A DNA stretch of 41,265 nt from Burkholderiales bacterium (GCA_014860355.1 JACZJV010000020.1:1-41265), one strand, 5' to 3'; positions 25,718 through 34,508 are shown, counted from the first letter of the stretch. Numbers and translations are program-made. The notes: a model not told the origin generated them from the letters alone.

Positions 25718-26083
25718 TTACTTCAGGTGCTTGCTGACCAGTTTGGTCATCTCGAACATCGACACCTGCTTCTGCCCTTTGAACACGTCCTTGAGCTTTT
25801 CGTCGGCGTTTATCATGCGCCGGTTCTGGTCGTCCTGCAGTTTGTTCTTCTTGATATACGCCCAGATCTTCTTGGTTACCTCGGTGCGGGGCATCGGTCC
25901 CGCGCCTATCACCGCCGCGAGCGATGCGCTCGGGGTCATCGGTTTCATGAAAGCTGCGTTCGGCTTGCGCTTGACTTTTGCCTTGACCGGTTTCTTGCTT
26001 GCGGTTTTCTTGCTCGCGGTTTTTTTGCTTGCGGTTTTCTTACTTGCGGTTTTCTTGCTTGCTGCCTTCTTCTTCGTGGCCAT
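25718..26083 (-). CDS. SWIB/MDM2-domain protein with histone H1-like lysine/alanine tail
   Basis: 121 residues. Residues 1-42 are a very basic tail of KKTAS repeats, like the C-terminus of histone H1. The SWIB domain spans about 47-119 (PMPRTEVTKKIWAYIKKNKLQD and MFEMTKLVSKHL). Such proteins occur in betaproteobacteria and chlamydiae and are thought to bind and condense DNA. A strong AGGAGAGGAAA precedes the ATG. The tail is encoded by tandem 15-bp units, so its length may vary between strains. Confidence 0.92.
   Translation of the reverse strand: MATKKKAASKKTASKKTASKKTASKKTASKKPVKAKVKRKPNAAFMKPMTPSASLAAVIGAGPMPRTEVTKKIWAYIKKNKLQDDQNRRMINADEKLKDVFKGQKQVSMFEMTKLVSKHLK
25997..26071. repeat. 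15-bp tandem repeat in the SWIB gene
   Basis: Four near-identical units (25997-26011, 26012-26026, 26027-26041, 26042-26056), each coding KKTAS on the minus strand, plus a degenerate fifth unit to 26071. The second unit differs by two bases and the fourth by one. In-frame slippage would add or remove five residues at a time. Confidence 0.9.
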
Positions 26084-26242
26084 GACTTTCCTCTCCTAGG
26101 TGAATGACGGCGATTTCGCCTGCTCTCGTGGGGAACACGCAGCGGCAGAATGAATCAGCCTGTCGCATTTGTCAATCGGTATCGTGGGGATTTTGCCTAT
26201 GGGCGCCGCGTTTTTTGCGTGGTGCATCGATGCCGCGTCTTC

Positions 26243-26248
26243 TATAAT
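26243..26248 (+). promoter_or_regulatory. -10 element (TATAAT) of the MFS-esterase run
   Basis: Exact TATAAT in the 233-bp gap between the SWIB and MFS genes. A start near 26255 gives a leader of about 60 nt that includes the hairpin at 26298-26316. The -35 is poor (TGGTGC at 17 bases), so an activator may be needed. Confidence 0.5.
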
Positions 26249-26297
26249 CCGGGCTGTTCCATAGCCTGATCCTGCGCCTTGCCCGGAATCGCCCTCG

Positions 26298-26316
26298 GGC
26301 AGGGTGCGTCCCTGCC
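26298..26316 (+). promoter_or_regulatory. hairpin burying the ribosome site of the MFS gene
   Basis: Perfect 7-base arms GGCAGGG and CCCTGCC around loop TGCGT, ending at the base before the ATG. The only Shine-Dalgarno-like sequence (AGGG) lies inside the stem. A smaller hairpin GCCC-TC-GGGC at 26291-26300 shares bases and is an alternative fold. Confidence 0.5.
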
Positions 26317-27495
26317 ATGAAAAACGCCAAGAAGAATGTCGCTCTGCTCGCCGGCTGCCAGGCGATGCTGTTCACCAACAACGTCACCCTGATTTCCCTG
26401 GCGGCGCTGGCCGGGTTCTCGCTCGCCGACAACAAGATGTTGTCCACGCTGCCGGCCACGGCGTATGTCGTGGGCGCGGCGCTGACGACGCTGCCGGCCT
26501 CCTTCTTCATGAAGCGTTACGGCCGGCAGACCGGTTTCCAGGTCGGCACTTCGATGGGCATCGCGGGCGCGGTGGTGTGCTGTCTCGCCCTGTGGCTGCA
26601 CAGTTTCTGGCTGTTGTGCGCCGGGGTCCTGGTCCTCGGGGTGTATAACGCGTTCGGCCAGTATTACCGCTTCGCCGCCGCCGACGCGGCCAGCCACGAG
26701 TTCAAGGCCAAGGCGATTTCCCTGGTGCTGACCGGCGGCCTGGTCGGCGGCATCATCGGACCGGAATTGAGCAAGTACACCAGGGACCTGTTCGCCGTGC
26801 CTTTCCTCGGCGCCTATGCTTCGCTCATCGTGTTCTGCCTGATCACCATGGCGCTGCTCGCCTACATTCGCATTCCCCCGCCCAGTGTCGCCGAGCGCCA
26901 CGAACCGGTGCGCCCGCTGGCGCAAATCATGGCCCAGCCCGCCTTCATCGTCGCCGTCACCGGCTCGGCCCTGGGATACGGCGTGATGAACCTGCTGATG
27001 ACGGCGACGCCGTTGGCGATGGGCTTGTGCGGCCATCCCTACAGCGCAGCGGCGACGGTGATCCAATGGCATGTGATCGGCATGTTCGCGCCCTCCTTCG
27101 TTACCGGGTCCCTGATCAAGCGCTTCGGCGTGCTCAGGATCATGCTTGCCGGCGTTGCGCTGGAGGCGCTGTGTGTGGGCATCGCACTGTCCGGGGTACT
27201 GGTGGCCAATTTTTGGTGGGCGCTGGTGATGCTCGGCGTAGGCTGGAATTTTCTCTACGTGGGCGGCACCACCCTGCTCACCGAGTGCTATCGCGTGTCG
27301 GAGAAGGCCAAGGCGCAGGGCACGCACGATTTTCTGGTGTTTCTGTGCACCGCGACGTCTTCGTTTTCTTCCGGCCTGCTGATGAACCGCAACGGCTGGG
27401 ACATGCTCAATTACACTGCCATACCGGTGCTTGCGGTGATCGCCGCGGCCATCGCGTGGCTGGCGCTGCAGCGGCGCACCGCCGTCGCTGCCTGA
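26317..27495 (+). CDS. MFS transporter
   Basis: 392 residues with about 12 membrane helices. FMKRYGRQTGFQVG matches the loop after helix 2 that marks the MFS fold. A cytosolic loop near 188-200 separates the two halves. It is the first gene of a six-gene plus-strand run and probably moves the compound those enzymes act on; direction and substrate unknown. Its start is decided by an AGGG inside a hairpin directly before the ATG. The esterase gene follows after 32 bases. Confidence 0.9.
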   Translation: MKNAKKNVALLAGCQAMLFTNNVTLISLAALAGFSLADNKMLSTLPATAYVVGAALTTLPASFFMKRYGRQTGFQVGTSMGIAGAVVCCLALWLHSFWLLCAGVLVLGVYNAFGQYYRFAAADAASHEFKAKAISLVLTGGLVGGIIGPELSKYTRDLFAVPFLGAYASLIVFCLITMALLAYIRIPPPSVAERHEPVRPLAQIMAQPAFIVAVTGSALGYGVMNLLMTATPLAMGLCGHPYSAAATVIQWHVIGMFAPSFVTGSLIKRFGVLRIMLAGVALEALCVGIALSGVLVANFWWALVMLGVGWNFLYVGGTTLLTECYRVSEKAKAQGTHDFLVFLCTATSSFSSGLLMNRNGWDMLNYTAIPVLAVIAAAIAWLALQRRTAVAA

Positions 27496-27527
27496 GCCGG
27501 CTCCGGTCTTTTATTGAAAGGATAACC

Positions 27528-28478
27528 ATGCCAGTCGATCCGCAAATGCAGGCAGTGATCGAGCGCGCGAACAAGGCCGGCTTGCCGCCGTACTACACGG
27601 TGAGCGCGCTCGAGGCGCGCCGGCTGTACAAGGAGACGCGCGCGGCCCTGAGCCCGCCGGTCCCCGAGGTGCAAGCAGTGCGCGAACTCGCCGCGAGCGG
27701 TCCGGCGGGGGCGATTGCGCTGCGCCTGTACCGCGGCCAGGGCTGCGCGGCGGACGCGCCGCTGCCGGCGCTGGTGTATTTTCACGGAGGGGGCTGGACC
27801 ATAGGCGACCTGGATACCCACGACATCGTCTGCCGCACGCTGGCAAACAAGGCGCGCTGCGCCGTCGTCGCGGTCGACTACCGCATGGGGCCGGAGCACA
27901 AGTTCCCGGCCGCGGTGGACGATTGCCTCGCCGCTACGCGCTGGGTCGCCGGGCAGGCAGCAACGCTGGGCATCGACGCAGCGCGTATCGCCGTCGGCGG
28001 GGACAGCGCGGGCGGCAATCTCGCCGCAGTGGTGGCCATCACCCTGCGCGACGCCGGCGGGCCGCCCCTGGTATTTCAGGCGCTGGTGTATCCGGCGACC
28101 GACCAGCGCATGGATAGCGCTTCGCACAGCAAATTCGGCGTAGGCTATTTGCTCACGCGCAACAACATGCTCTGGTTTCGCGACAACTACCTCGCGCCAG
28201 GGGACTACGACGACTGGCGAGCGTCGCCGCTGCGCGCCGCGGATCTGGCGCGCCTGCCCCCGGCGCACATCATCACCGCCGGCTACGATCCGCTGGTGGA
28301 CGAAGGCCGCGCCTATTCCGACTGCCTGGTGGCCGCCGGGGTGCCGGTGCTCTACGAGTGCTTCGAGGGCATGGCGCATGGTTTTCTCACCATGGGCGGC
28401 GTGGTGGCCGCGGCCAACCACGCCTTGTACCGCCTGGGACAGAGTCTGGCACTGGCGTTCAAGCCGGCGCGAAGCTAG
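27528..28478 (+). CDS. HSL-family alpha/beta hydrolase (esterase)
   Basis: 316 residues. The hormone-sensitive-lipase hallmark HGGGW (86-90) forms the oxyanion hole, Ser160 lies in GDSAGG, and D254 and H284 (MAHGF) complete the triad. It should hydrolyse short-chain esters in the cytosol; there is no signal peptide. AAAGGA lies 5 bases before the ATG at 27528, and a longer frame from 27027 overlaps the transporter gene. The permease gene follows after 15 bases. Confidence 0.93.
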   Translation: MPVDPQMQAVIERANKAGLPPYYTVSALEARRLYKETRAALSPPVPEVQAVRELAASGPAGAIALRLYRGQGCAADAPLPALVYFHGGGWTIGDLDTHDIVCRTLANKARCAVVAVDYRMGPEHKFPAAVDDCLAATRWVAGQAATLGIDAARIAVGGDSAGGNLAAVVAITLRDAGGPPLVFQALVYPATDQRMDSASHSKFGVGYLLTRNNMLWFRDNYLAPGDYDDWRASPLRAADLARLPPAHIITAGYDPLVDEGRAYSDCLVAAGVPVLYECFEGMAHGFLTMGGVVAAANHALYRLGQSLALAFKPARS

Positions 28479-28493
28479 AGCATTGCCGCTCTG

Positions 28494-29450
28494 ATGCGCG
28501 CGCTGCATCGCGCTTTCGACTATCTCGGACAGCACGCCACGCTGTTCCTCGCCGGCGGCGTGCTCCTGGGCCTGCTGGTGCCGCAGCTCGCCGCGCTGGC
28601 GCGCCCGATGCTGATCCCCGGCCTGCTGATCCCGCTGGTGATCGCACTCTTGCGCCTGGACTGGGACGCGCTAGCGGCCTATGCGCGCCGCCCCGGCCTG
28701 GTGGCGCTGCTCGCCGCCGGATTGTTGCTCGTCTCGCCGCTGCTGATGTGGCTGGTGCTGAAGGTGTTCAGCCTGCCCCCGGCGCTGGTGCAGGGGCTGA
28801 CGCTGATGGCCGCGGCCGCGCCCATAGTCTCCTCCGCGGCGATCAGCCTGATCCTCGGCCTGGATGCGGCACTCGCGGTGATCGTGGTCGTGGTCACCAC
28901 CGCGCTGATGCCGTTCTCGCTGCCGCTGGTGGCGCTGTGGCTGCTGGGCCTCAGGATCGATATCGATCTCGCCACCTTCATGCTGCGCCTCGCGCTGATG
29001 GTGGGCGGGGCCTTCGCCGCGGCGCTGGCGCTGCGGCGTCTGGTGCCGCGGCAAAAGCTGGAGGCGAACGCGCGCATGCTCGACGGCGCCTCGGTGGCGA
29101 CGCTGGTGATGTTCGCGCTCGCCATCATGGACGGCGTCACCGAGGTGGCGCTGGCGCGGCCCGGCTTTGTGCTGCTGGTCACCATCGCGGCCTTCGTCGC
29201 CAACATCGCGCTGCAGTGTCTGGGCACCCTGGCCGCGCTGAGGCTGGGCATGCGTTCGGCCATCACCGCGGGCCTGATGGCGGGCAATTGCAACATGGGA
29301 CTGGTGATGGTGGCGCTCGCCGACAAGGCGGATTTCGACGTCATCGTGTTTTTCGCCATGGCGCAGATACCGATGTACATGCTGCCGGCGCTGCTGCGTC
29401 CCGCGTACCGGCGCCTGCTCGCCCGCGCAAGCGCGTCCCAATCGCGCTAG
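28494..29450 (+). CDS. bile-acid:sodium-symporter-like (SBF/BASS) permease
   Basis: 318 residues with about ten hydrophobic helices. The APIVSSAAISLILGLDAAL segment and the later MAGNCNMGLVMVAL segment resemble the two crossover regions of SBF/BASS carriers, which bring organic anions in with sodium. Exact family membership is less certain than the membrane topology. It sits between the esterase and the molybdoenzyme genes. No obvious ribosome site precedes the ATG. Confidence 0.7.
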   Translation: MRALHRAFDYLGQHATLFLAGGVLLGLLVPQLAALARPMLIPGLLIPLVIALLRLDWDALAAYARRPGLVALLAAGLLLVSPLLMWLVLKVFSLPPALVQGLTLMAAAAPIVSSAAISLILGLDAALAVIVVVVTTALMPFSLPLVALWLLGLRIDIDLATFMLRLALMVGGAFAAALALRRLVPRQKLEANARMLDGASVATLVMFALAIMDGVTEVALARPGFVLLVTIAAFVANIALQCLGTLAALRLGMRSAITAGLMAGNCNMGLVMVALADKADFDVIVFFAMAQIPMYMLPALLRPAYRRLLARASASQSR

Positions 29451-29453
29451 AAT
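29448..29453 (+). promoter_or_regulatory. candidate internal -10 at the permease stop
   Basis: TAGAAT (five of six), of which TAG is the permease stop. It lies 27 bases before the molybdoenzyme ATG, so that gene may also be transcribed from its own promoter. No good -35 was found. Confidence 0.3.
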
Positions 29454-29480
29454 CGCCGCTCCCCGTTGCCAAGGTATGTC

Positions 29481-31568
29481 ATGGGCGCCAAACATCCCCA
29501 ATCCGGCGTAGCGCGCAAGATCGTCAAGGCCGCCTGCCCGCACGACTGTCCGGACACCTGCGGCATGCACATCACGGTCGAGGACGGCGTCGCGGTCGCG
29601 GTTGCGGGGGCGAAGGACATGCCTTTCACCCAGGGCACGCTGTGCACCAAGGTTGCCCATTATCTGGATCGCACCTACTCCCCGGAACGTGTGCTGCATC
29701 CGCTGAAGCGCGTCGGCGCCAAGGGCGAGGGCAGGTTCGAGCGCATATCCTGGGACGAGGCGCTGGACACGATCGCGGCGAAGTTCAAGGAAGTTGCGGC
29801 CGACGATCCGCAGGCCATCATGCCCTGCAGCTACGCCGGCACCATGGGACTGGTGCAGTACGCATCGATGGACCGGCGCTTCTTCCACAAGCTCGGCGCC
29901 ACCTTGCTCGACCGGACGCTGTGTTCCTCGGCCGGCAAGGCCGGCCTGAAGATCACGCTGGGCGCCGGCGTCGGCATGGACCCGGAGCGCTTCGACGAAG
30001 CGAAGCTGATCCTCGTCTGGGGCTCCAACCCCGTCGTCTCCAACCTGCACCTCTGGTCGCGGGTGCAGGAAGCGAAGCGCCGCGGCGCAAAGCTGATCGC
30101 GATCGACCCCTACCGCAGCCTGACGGCGGCGAAATGCGATCAGCACATTGCGCTCCTGCCCGGTTCCGATGCCGCGCTGGCACTGGGCATGATGCACGTG
30201 ATCATCGACGAGGGGCTGCACGACGCGGATTACGTCGAGCGGCATACTCTGGGCTTTGCGCAATTGCGCCAGCGGGTGCTGGACTATCCGCCGCAGAAGG
30301 CCGCGGCCATCTGCGGCCTCGACGCCGGCGAGATCGTGGCGCTGGCGCGCGAGTACGCGCGTATGCGGCCGGCGGCGATCCGGCTCAATTACGGCATGCA
30401 GCGGCACTCCGGCGGCGGCATGGCGGTGCGCACCATCACCTGCCTGCCCGCGCTCGCCGGTCACTGGCGCGATGCCGCGGGAGGCGTGCTGCTGTCCACG
30501 GGTGACTGGTACGCCATGAACCATGCGGCGCTCGAGCGCGCTGATTTGATTCCCAACCGGCCGCGCACCGTCAACCAGTCGGCGCTGGGCGACGCCCTCA
30601 CCGCACTGGATCCGCCGCTGCGCGCGATCTACGTCTACAACAACAACCCGGTGGCGGTGTGTCCGGACTCGCAGAAGGTGATCGCCGGCTTCAGGCGCGA
30701 GGACCTGTTCACCGTGGTGCATGAAATCTTCCTCACCGACACCACCGACTACGCCGACATCGTGCTGCCGGCCACCACCCAGCTCGAGCACTACGACGTG
30801 CACAAGTCCTACGGCCACCTGTACCTGCTCGCGAACACCCCTGCGATAGCGCCGCTGGGCGAGGCCAAGCCCAACAGCGAGGTGTTCCGGCTGCTCGCCG
30901 CGCGCATGGGCTATGCCGAGGACTGCTTCAAGGACAGCGACGAGGACATCTGCCGCCAGGCGCTCGCATCGTCGAATCCGCGCATGGCCGGCATCGAGTG
31001 GAACAGCTTGAAGGAGCAGGGCTGGCTGCGGCTCCAGGTGCCGGCGCGCTTCGCGCCGTTCGCCGAGGGCAATTTCCCCACGCCCTCGGGCAAGTGCGAG
31101 TTCTTCAGCGAGACGGCGCAGCGCATGGGCCTGGACCCGTTGCCCGCGTACACGCCGCCGCGCGAATCGGCGCTGAGCGCGCCGCAGCTGGCGCAGAAAT
31201 ATCCGCTCGCCTTCATCTCGCCGCCGGCGCGCAATTTCCTCAATTCCTCCTTCGCCAATCTGGCGTTTGCGCTGAAGGAAGCGGGCGAACCCTATCTGGA
31301 CGTCCACCCGAGCGATGCCGCGGCGCGCGGCATCGCCGAGGGCGAGCAGGTGCGCATCCACAACGGCCGCGGCTCCTTTGTCGCCAAAGCGCGCGTATCG
31401 GACCGGGTGCGCGCAGGCGTGGTGGCGGCGCCCTCGGTGTGGTGGAAAAAACTCTCGCCCGACGGCTGCAATGCCAACGAAGTCACTTCGCAGGCGATCG
31501 CCGACATGGGCGGTGCCGCGACCTATTATGACTGCCTGGTCGAGGTCGAGCGCGTCGGCGCGGGCTGA
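29481..31568 (+). CDS. molybdopterin-dependent oxidoreductase (DMSO-reductase superfamily)
   Basis: 695 residues. Cys19, 23, 27 and 55 (CPHDCPDTC, then LCTK) bind one 4Fe-4S cluster. The segment DRTLCSSAGKAG holds the probable molybdenum ligand: Cys148 or one of the adjacent serines. Later blocks (VYNNNPVAVCPD, LPATTQLEHYDVHKSYGH, SWWKK-like VWWKKLSPDG) are typical of formate-dehydrogenase/oxidoreductase relatives. No Tat signal is seen, so it should be cytosolic. No gene for an electron-transfer subunit lies next to it. The ATG at 29481 follows AAGG by 6 bases; a TTG at 29466 is a less likely start. Confidence 0.92.
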   Translation: MGAKHPQSGVARKIVKAACPHDCPDTCGMHITVEDGVAVAVAGAKDMPFTQGTLCTKVAHYLDRTYSPERVLHPLKRVGAKGEGRFERISWDEALDTIAAKFKEVAADDPQAIMPCSYAGTMGLVQYASMDRRFFHKLGATLLDRTLCSSAGKAGLKITLGAGVGMDPERFDEAKLILVWGSNPVVSNLHLWSRVQEAKRRGAKLIAIDPYRSLTAAKCDQHIALLPGSDAALALGMMHVIIDEGLHDADYVERHTLGFAQLRQRVLDYPPQKAAAICGLDAGEIVALAREYARMRPAAIRLNYGMQRHSGGGMAVRTITCLPALAGHWRDAAGGVLLSTGDWYAMNHAALERADLIPNRPRTVNQSALGDALTALDPPLRAIYVYNNNPVAVCPDSQKVIAGFRREDLFTVVHEIFLTDTTDYADIVLPATTQLEHYDVHKSYGHLYLLANTPAIAPLGEAKPNSEVFRLLAARMGYAEDCFKDSDEDICRQALASSNPRMAGIEWNSLKEQGWLRLQVPARFAPFAEGNFPTPSGKCEFFSETAQRMGLDPLPAYTPPRESALSAPQLAQKYPLAFISPPARNFLNSSFANLAFALKEAGEPYLDVHPSDAAARGIAEGEQVRIHNGRGSFVAKARVSDRVRAGVVAAPSVWWKKLSPDGCNANEVTSQAIADMGGAATYYDCLVEVERVGAG

Positions 31569-31587
31569 GCCGGAAAATCATCGATCG

Positions 31588-32595
31588 ATGTCACGGCGTA
31601 TCCGACCCGCCCTGCGTGCCGCAGCAATCGCCCTGCTCTGCGGCTTTTGCGCAAGCGGCGCTACGGCGCAGCCGCAGACCCGGCCTGTCGCGGCGAAGGA
31701 CCCGCGAGCAATGGCGGCGCAGTACCTGGCACGGCAGGCGGGCAGGCCGCCGGTGCTGGTGGGCGCGGGCGATATCGCGCTGTGCCACGACGGTCAGGAC
31801 AAGTACGCCGTAGCCACGGCGCAACTGCTCGAGGCGCTGCCAGGGGCGCTGGTGTTCACAGCCGGCGACAATGCCTACCAGGACGGGACCTGGGAACAGT
31901 TCGTCGACTGCTACGGCAGGTCCTGGGGCAGGGAGGGCATCAAGGAGCGCACGCTGCCGGCGCCTGGAAATCACGATTACGGCAACCGGCGCAGACCGCA
32001 CGAAGCCGGGGATTATTTCAGGTACTTCGGTGCTGCCGCAGCGAATGCGGACACCGCGGGCCGCGGCTATTACAGCCTGGACCTGGGCTCCTGGCATATC
32101 GTGTCGCTCAACAGCGATATCGAAATGCGCCTGGAGCGCGAGCGCGATCTGGCGCCCGAGGTCGCGCGCCAACGCGCCTGGCTCGAAGCCGATCTGGCCG
32201 CAGCGCTGCGCCAGGGCGCAAAGTGCATCCTCGGAATTTGGCACCATCCACGCTTTACCAGCGCTCGTCGCGGGGACAACCTGCCGACGGCGAAATTATG
32301 GGAGCTATTGAGCGCGGCGGGTGCGGATGTGGTCATCACGGGCCATGAACACATCTACGAAACCTACGCCCCGCGCGATCGCAACGGCGCTCCCGATTCG
32401 AGCGGCATGCGCGAGTTCGTGGCCGGCACCGGCGGTGCCGGCGGCGGCCACGCCTGGACCGCCGCGGCTTTTCACTTCGGGGTGCTCAAACTCACGCTCG
32501 GAGCGGCGAAATACGCATGGGAGTTCATTCCCGTGCCAGGAGACGAGCTGATCGATGCGGGCAGCGCAAGCTGCAACGCCAAGCGGGCGGGTTGA
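31588..32595 (+). CDS. secreted calcineurin-like metallophosphatase
   Basis: 335 residues. A signal peptide (about 1-27, cut at ATA-QP) directs it to the periplasm. The two-metal site is complete: GD (61-62), GDN (93-95), GNHD (127-130), WHHP and GHEH. It resembles purple-acid-phosphatase-type enzymes and would release phosphate from esters. The ATG lies 19 bases after the molybdoenzyme stop; the upstream frame overlaps that gene and is ignored. Confidence 0.9.
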   Translation: MSRRIRPALRAAAIALLCGFCASGATAQPQTRPVAAKDPRAMAAQYLARQAGRPPVLVGAGDIALCHDGQDKYAVATAQLLEALPGALVFTAGDNAYQDGTWEQFVDCYGRSWGREGIKERTLPAPGNHDYGNRRRPHEAGDYFRYFGAAAANADTAGRGYYSLDLGSWHIVSLNSDIEMRLERERDLAPEVARQRAWLEADLAAALRQGAKCILGIWHHPRFTSARRGDNLPTAKLWELLSAAGADVVITGHEHIYETYAPRDRNGAPDSSGMREFVAGTGGAGGGHAWTAAAFHFGVLKLTLGAAKYAWEFIPVPGDELIDAGSASCNAKRAG

Positions 32596-32640
32596 GCAAA
32601 GCCCGCTTATACGCAATCATCCACACAAGGAATTCCTTCA

Positions 32641-33855
32641 ATGGCCAAACCTGAAACGACCGGCGTCGCGTCTGCGCGTCTCGCGCGCATCAAAGACCTG
32701 TTCGATGCCGATGTGAGCGCGGGCACCATCCCGGGTGCGGTCGCCCTGGTCGCGCATCATGGCGAACTTGCCTACCTGGAAGCCTTCGGCTTTCGCGACC
32801 GCGAAAAGCAGCTGCCGATGGCGACCGACTGCATTTTTCGCATTGCGTCCATGACCAAGCCCATGGTCTCGGTCGCGATCATGATGCTGGCCGAGGAGGG
32901 CAGGCTGAGACTGGTCAATCCGGTTTCCACCTACCTGCCCGAACTGAAGGATCTGCAGGTCGGGGTCGAGGTCATCGGGGCTCTGGGCAAAGCGGAGTTG
33001 AAGCTGGAGCCGGCCCGGCGCGAGATGTCGGTGCAGGACTTGTTGCGCCACACCTCGGGTCTGACCTACGGGCAGTTCGGCGATACGCTGGTGAAGCGGG
33101 CGTATCGCGAGGCCAATGTGTTCGACCCGAATCAGACCAACGCCGAATTCATCTCCAAGCTATCGCGGTTGCCGCTGCAGAACCAGCCGGGCGATGTATG
33201 GGATTACAGCATGTCGACCGATGTGCTCGGACGCGTGGTCGAGGTGATCTCGGGCATGGAGCTCGACGCGTTCATCGAAGCGCGCATCACCCGGCCGCTG
33301 GGCATGAAGGACACCGGTTTCATGGTGGCAAAAGAAAACGCGGGGCGCGTCGCCGAGCCGCAGATCGATCCGGCCACAGGCAAGCGCCCGCCTATGCCGC
33401 GCGATCTGACGCGGCGTCCCGCGTTCCTCTCAGGCGGTGGCGGCATGGTATCGACGGCTCCGGACTACCTGCGCCTCGCGCAGTTGCTGCTGAACGGCGG
33501 CGAGCTCGAGGGCGCGCGCATACTTTCGCGCAAATCAGTCGAGTTGATGACCTGTGATCACCTGCCGCCAGGGGTCGGGTTCAGCGCGGACACGCGCCCG
33601 CGGTTCGAAGAGTCCTCGCCGATGCCCGAATTCGGGCAGGGATTCGGCCTGGGCTTTTGCGTGCGCAAGGAACAGGGGCGCAACCCGGTGCCGGGCTCGG
33701 TCGGCGATTTCTACTGGTCCGGCGTGCACGGGAGCTATTTCTGGGTGGATCCGCAGGAGCAGCTGATTTGCGTGCTGATGCTGTACGCGCCCGAGCTGCG
33801 CCGGCATTATCGCGCGATGATGCGCCAACTCGTGTATCAGGCGCTGGAGGACTGA
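32641..33855 (+). CDS. class C beta-lactamase-fold serine hydrolase (esterase EstB type)
   Basis: 404 residues. The nucleophile motif is S70-M-T-K73, the tyrosine motif is Y189-S-M-S and the third box reads SGVHGS. This set is typical of EstB-type esterases rather than of drug-hydrolysing AmpC. There is no signal peptide, which also argues against a periplasmic beta-lactamase. AAGGAATT precedes the ATG. It ends the six-gene run and is followed by a long hairpin. Confidence 0.88.
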   Translation: MAKPETTGVASARLARIKDLFDADVSAGTIPGAVALVAHHGELAYLEAFGFRDREKQLPMATDCIFRIASMTKPMVSVAIMMLAEEGRLRLVNPVSTYLPELKDLQVGVEVIGALGKAELKLEPARREMSVQDLLRHTSGLTYGQFGDTLVKRAYREANVFDPNQTNAEFISKLSRLPLQNQPGDVWDYSMSTDVLGRVVEVISGMELDAFIEARITRPLGMKDTGFMVAKENAGRVAEPQIDPATGKRPPMPRDLTRRPAFLSGGGGMVSTAPDYLRLAQLLLNGGELEGARILSRKSVELMTCDHLPPGVGFSADTRPRFEESSPMPEFGQGFGLGFCVRKEQGRNPVPGSVGDFYWSGVHGSYFWVDPQEQLICVLMLYAPELRRHYRAMMRQLVYQALED

Positions 33856-33871
33856 CTGCTGGCTTGCAAAT

Positions 33872-33905
33872 AGAGCCCGCAACACCGACAGGTAATGCGG
33901 GCTCT
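33872..33905. terminator. long hairpin between convergent hydrolase and Spy-like genes
   Basis: Perfect 10-base arms AGAGCCCGCA (33872-33881) and TGCGGGCTCT (33896-33905). The 14-base loop can form a further ACC/GGT pair. No T-run on either strand, so efficiency as an intrinsic terminator is uncertain. Confidence 0.5.
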
Positions 33906-33974
33906 CTGGCCTATCTGATAGTGCGGCGGCCGGCGCGGCAGCATGATGCGGCCCGCCGCGTGTATGGTCCGGGC

Positions 33975-34508
33975 TTAGCTTCTGCCGAACTCGTGGCGCC
34001 CGCGCACCGCCCGTCCGTGCCGCGACCCGGTATGCGGTTTCAGCACCACGTCCGCGACTTTCTGCTGCTCCGGGGACAGGACGGCGTACAGGGGCTTTTG
34101 CACAGCCAGGAGCTGGCCGATACGCGTAACCGCCTCGGCGTGGAAGGACTGCGCTTTCTCGAGACGCTCAATTGCGTTCGGTCGCTGCTGCTGCACACGC
34201 CCGTGTTCGCCCCCGGAAAGTCTGGATTTGAAACGCTGCTCCATGTCCTGCGCATACTTGCGCACCAGATTGGCATAAGCGTCCCACTGCGTCTGCTGTC
34301 CATCGCTTATCTTCAAGGCAGTCTTTACGTAGGCCAGTCGCGCCTCGACGCGCTCGGTCGGCCGGGAAAATGCACGATCCGCGTGGCGGCTCCCGTGTAC
34401 GGAGGCCGGCCTGGAATCCATCTGTGCAGGCGTTTGCGCGACTGCCGCGGTAGCCGTGAATGCGAGTAGACATGCGGAAACCAGGGTCCCGCCGAGTAGC
34501 TTGTTCAT
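33975..34508 (-). CDS. Spy/CpxP-like periplasmic LTXXQ protein
   Basis: 177 residues. A signal peptide (1-24, AVA-QT) precedes a helical domain. ARLAYVKTALKISDGQQTQWDAYANLVRK and LYAVLSPEQQKVAD are the two LTXXQ-type segments seen in Spy and CpxP, chaperones or sensors of envelope stress. The C-terminus is Arg/His-rich. GGAGG lies 5 bases before the ATG. It is the last of three small envelope genes, 137 bases after the previous one. Confidence 0.85.
   Translation of the reverse strand: MNKLLGGTLVSACLLAFTATAAVAQTPAQMDSRPASVHGSRHADRAFSRPTERVEARLAYVKTALKISDGQQTQWDAYANLVRKYAQDMEQRFKSRLSGGEHGRVQQQRPNAIERLEKAQSFHAEAVTRIGQLLAVQKPLYAVLSPEQQKVADVVLKPHTGSRHGRAVRGRHEFGRS

Noticed and set aside
25997-26071. 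CRISPR-like repeats
   Set aside because: Contiguous 15-bp units without spacers, in frame within the SWIB gene.
28358-30505. 715-codon plus-strand frame
   Set aside because: Crosses the esterase end, the permease and the molybdoenzyme in a different frame; Arg/Ala/Gly-rich shadow.
28671-31361. 896-codon open frame on the minus strand
   Set aside because: Antisense to the permease and molybdoenzyme genes; low-complexity Gln/Arg/His composition typical of a shadow frame.
32641-33855. antibiotic-resistance beta-lactamase
   Set aside because: No signal peptide and EstB-type motifs; an esterase or peptidase role is more likely.
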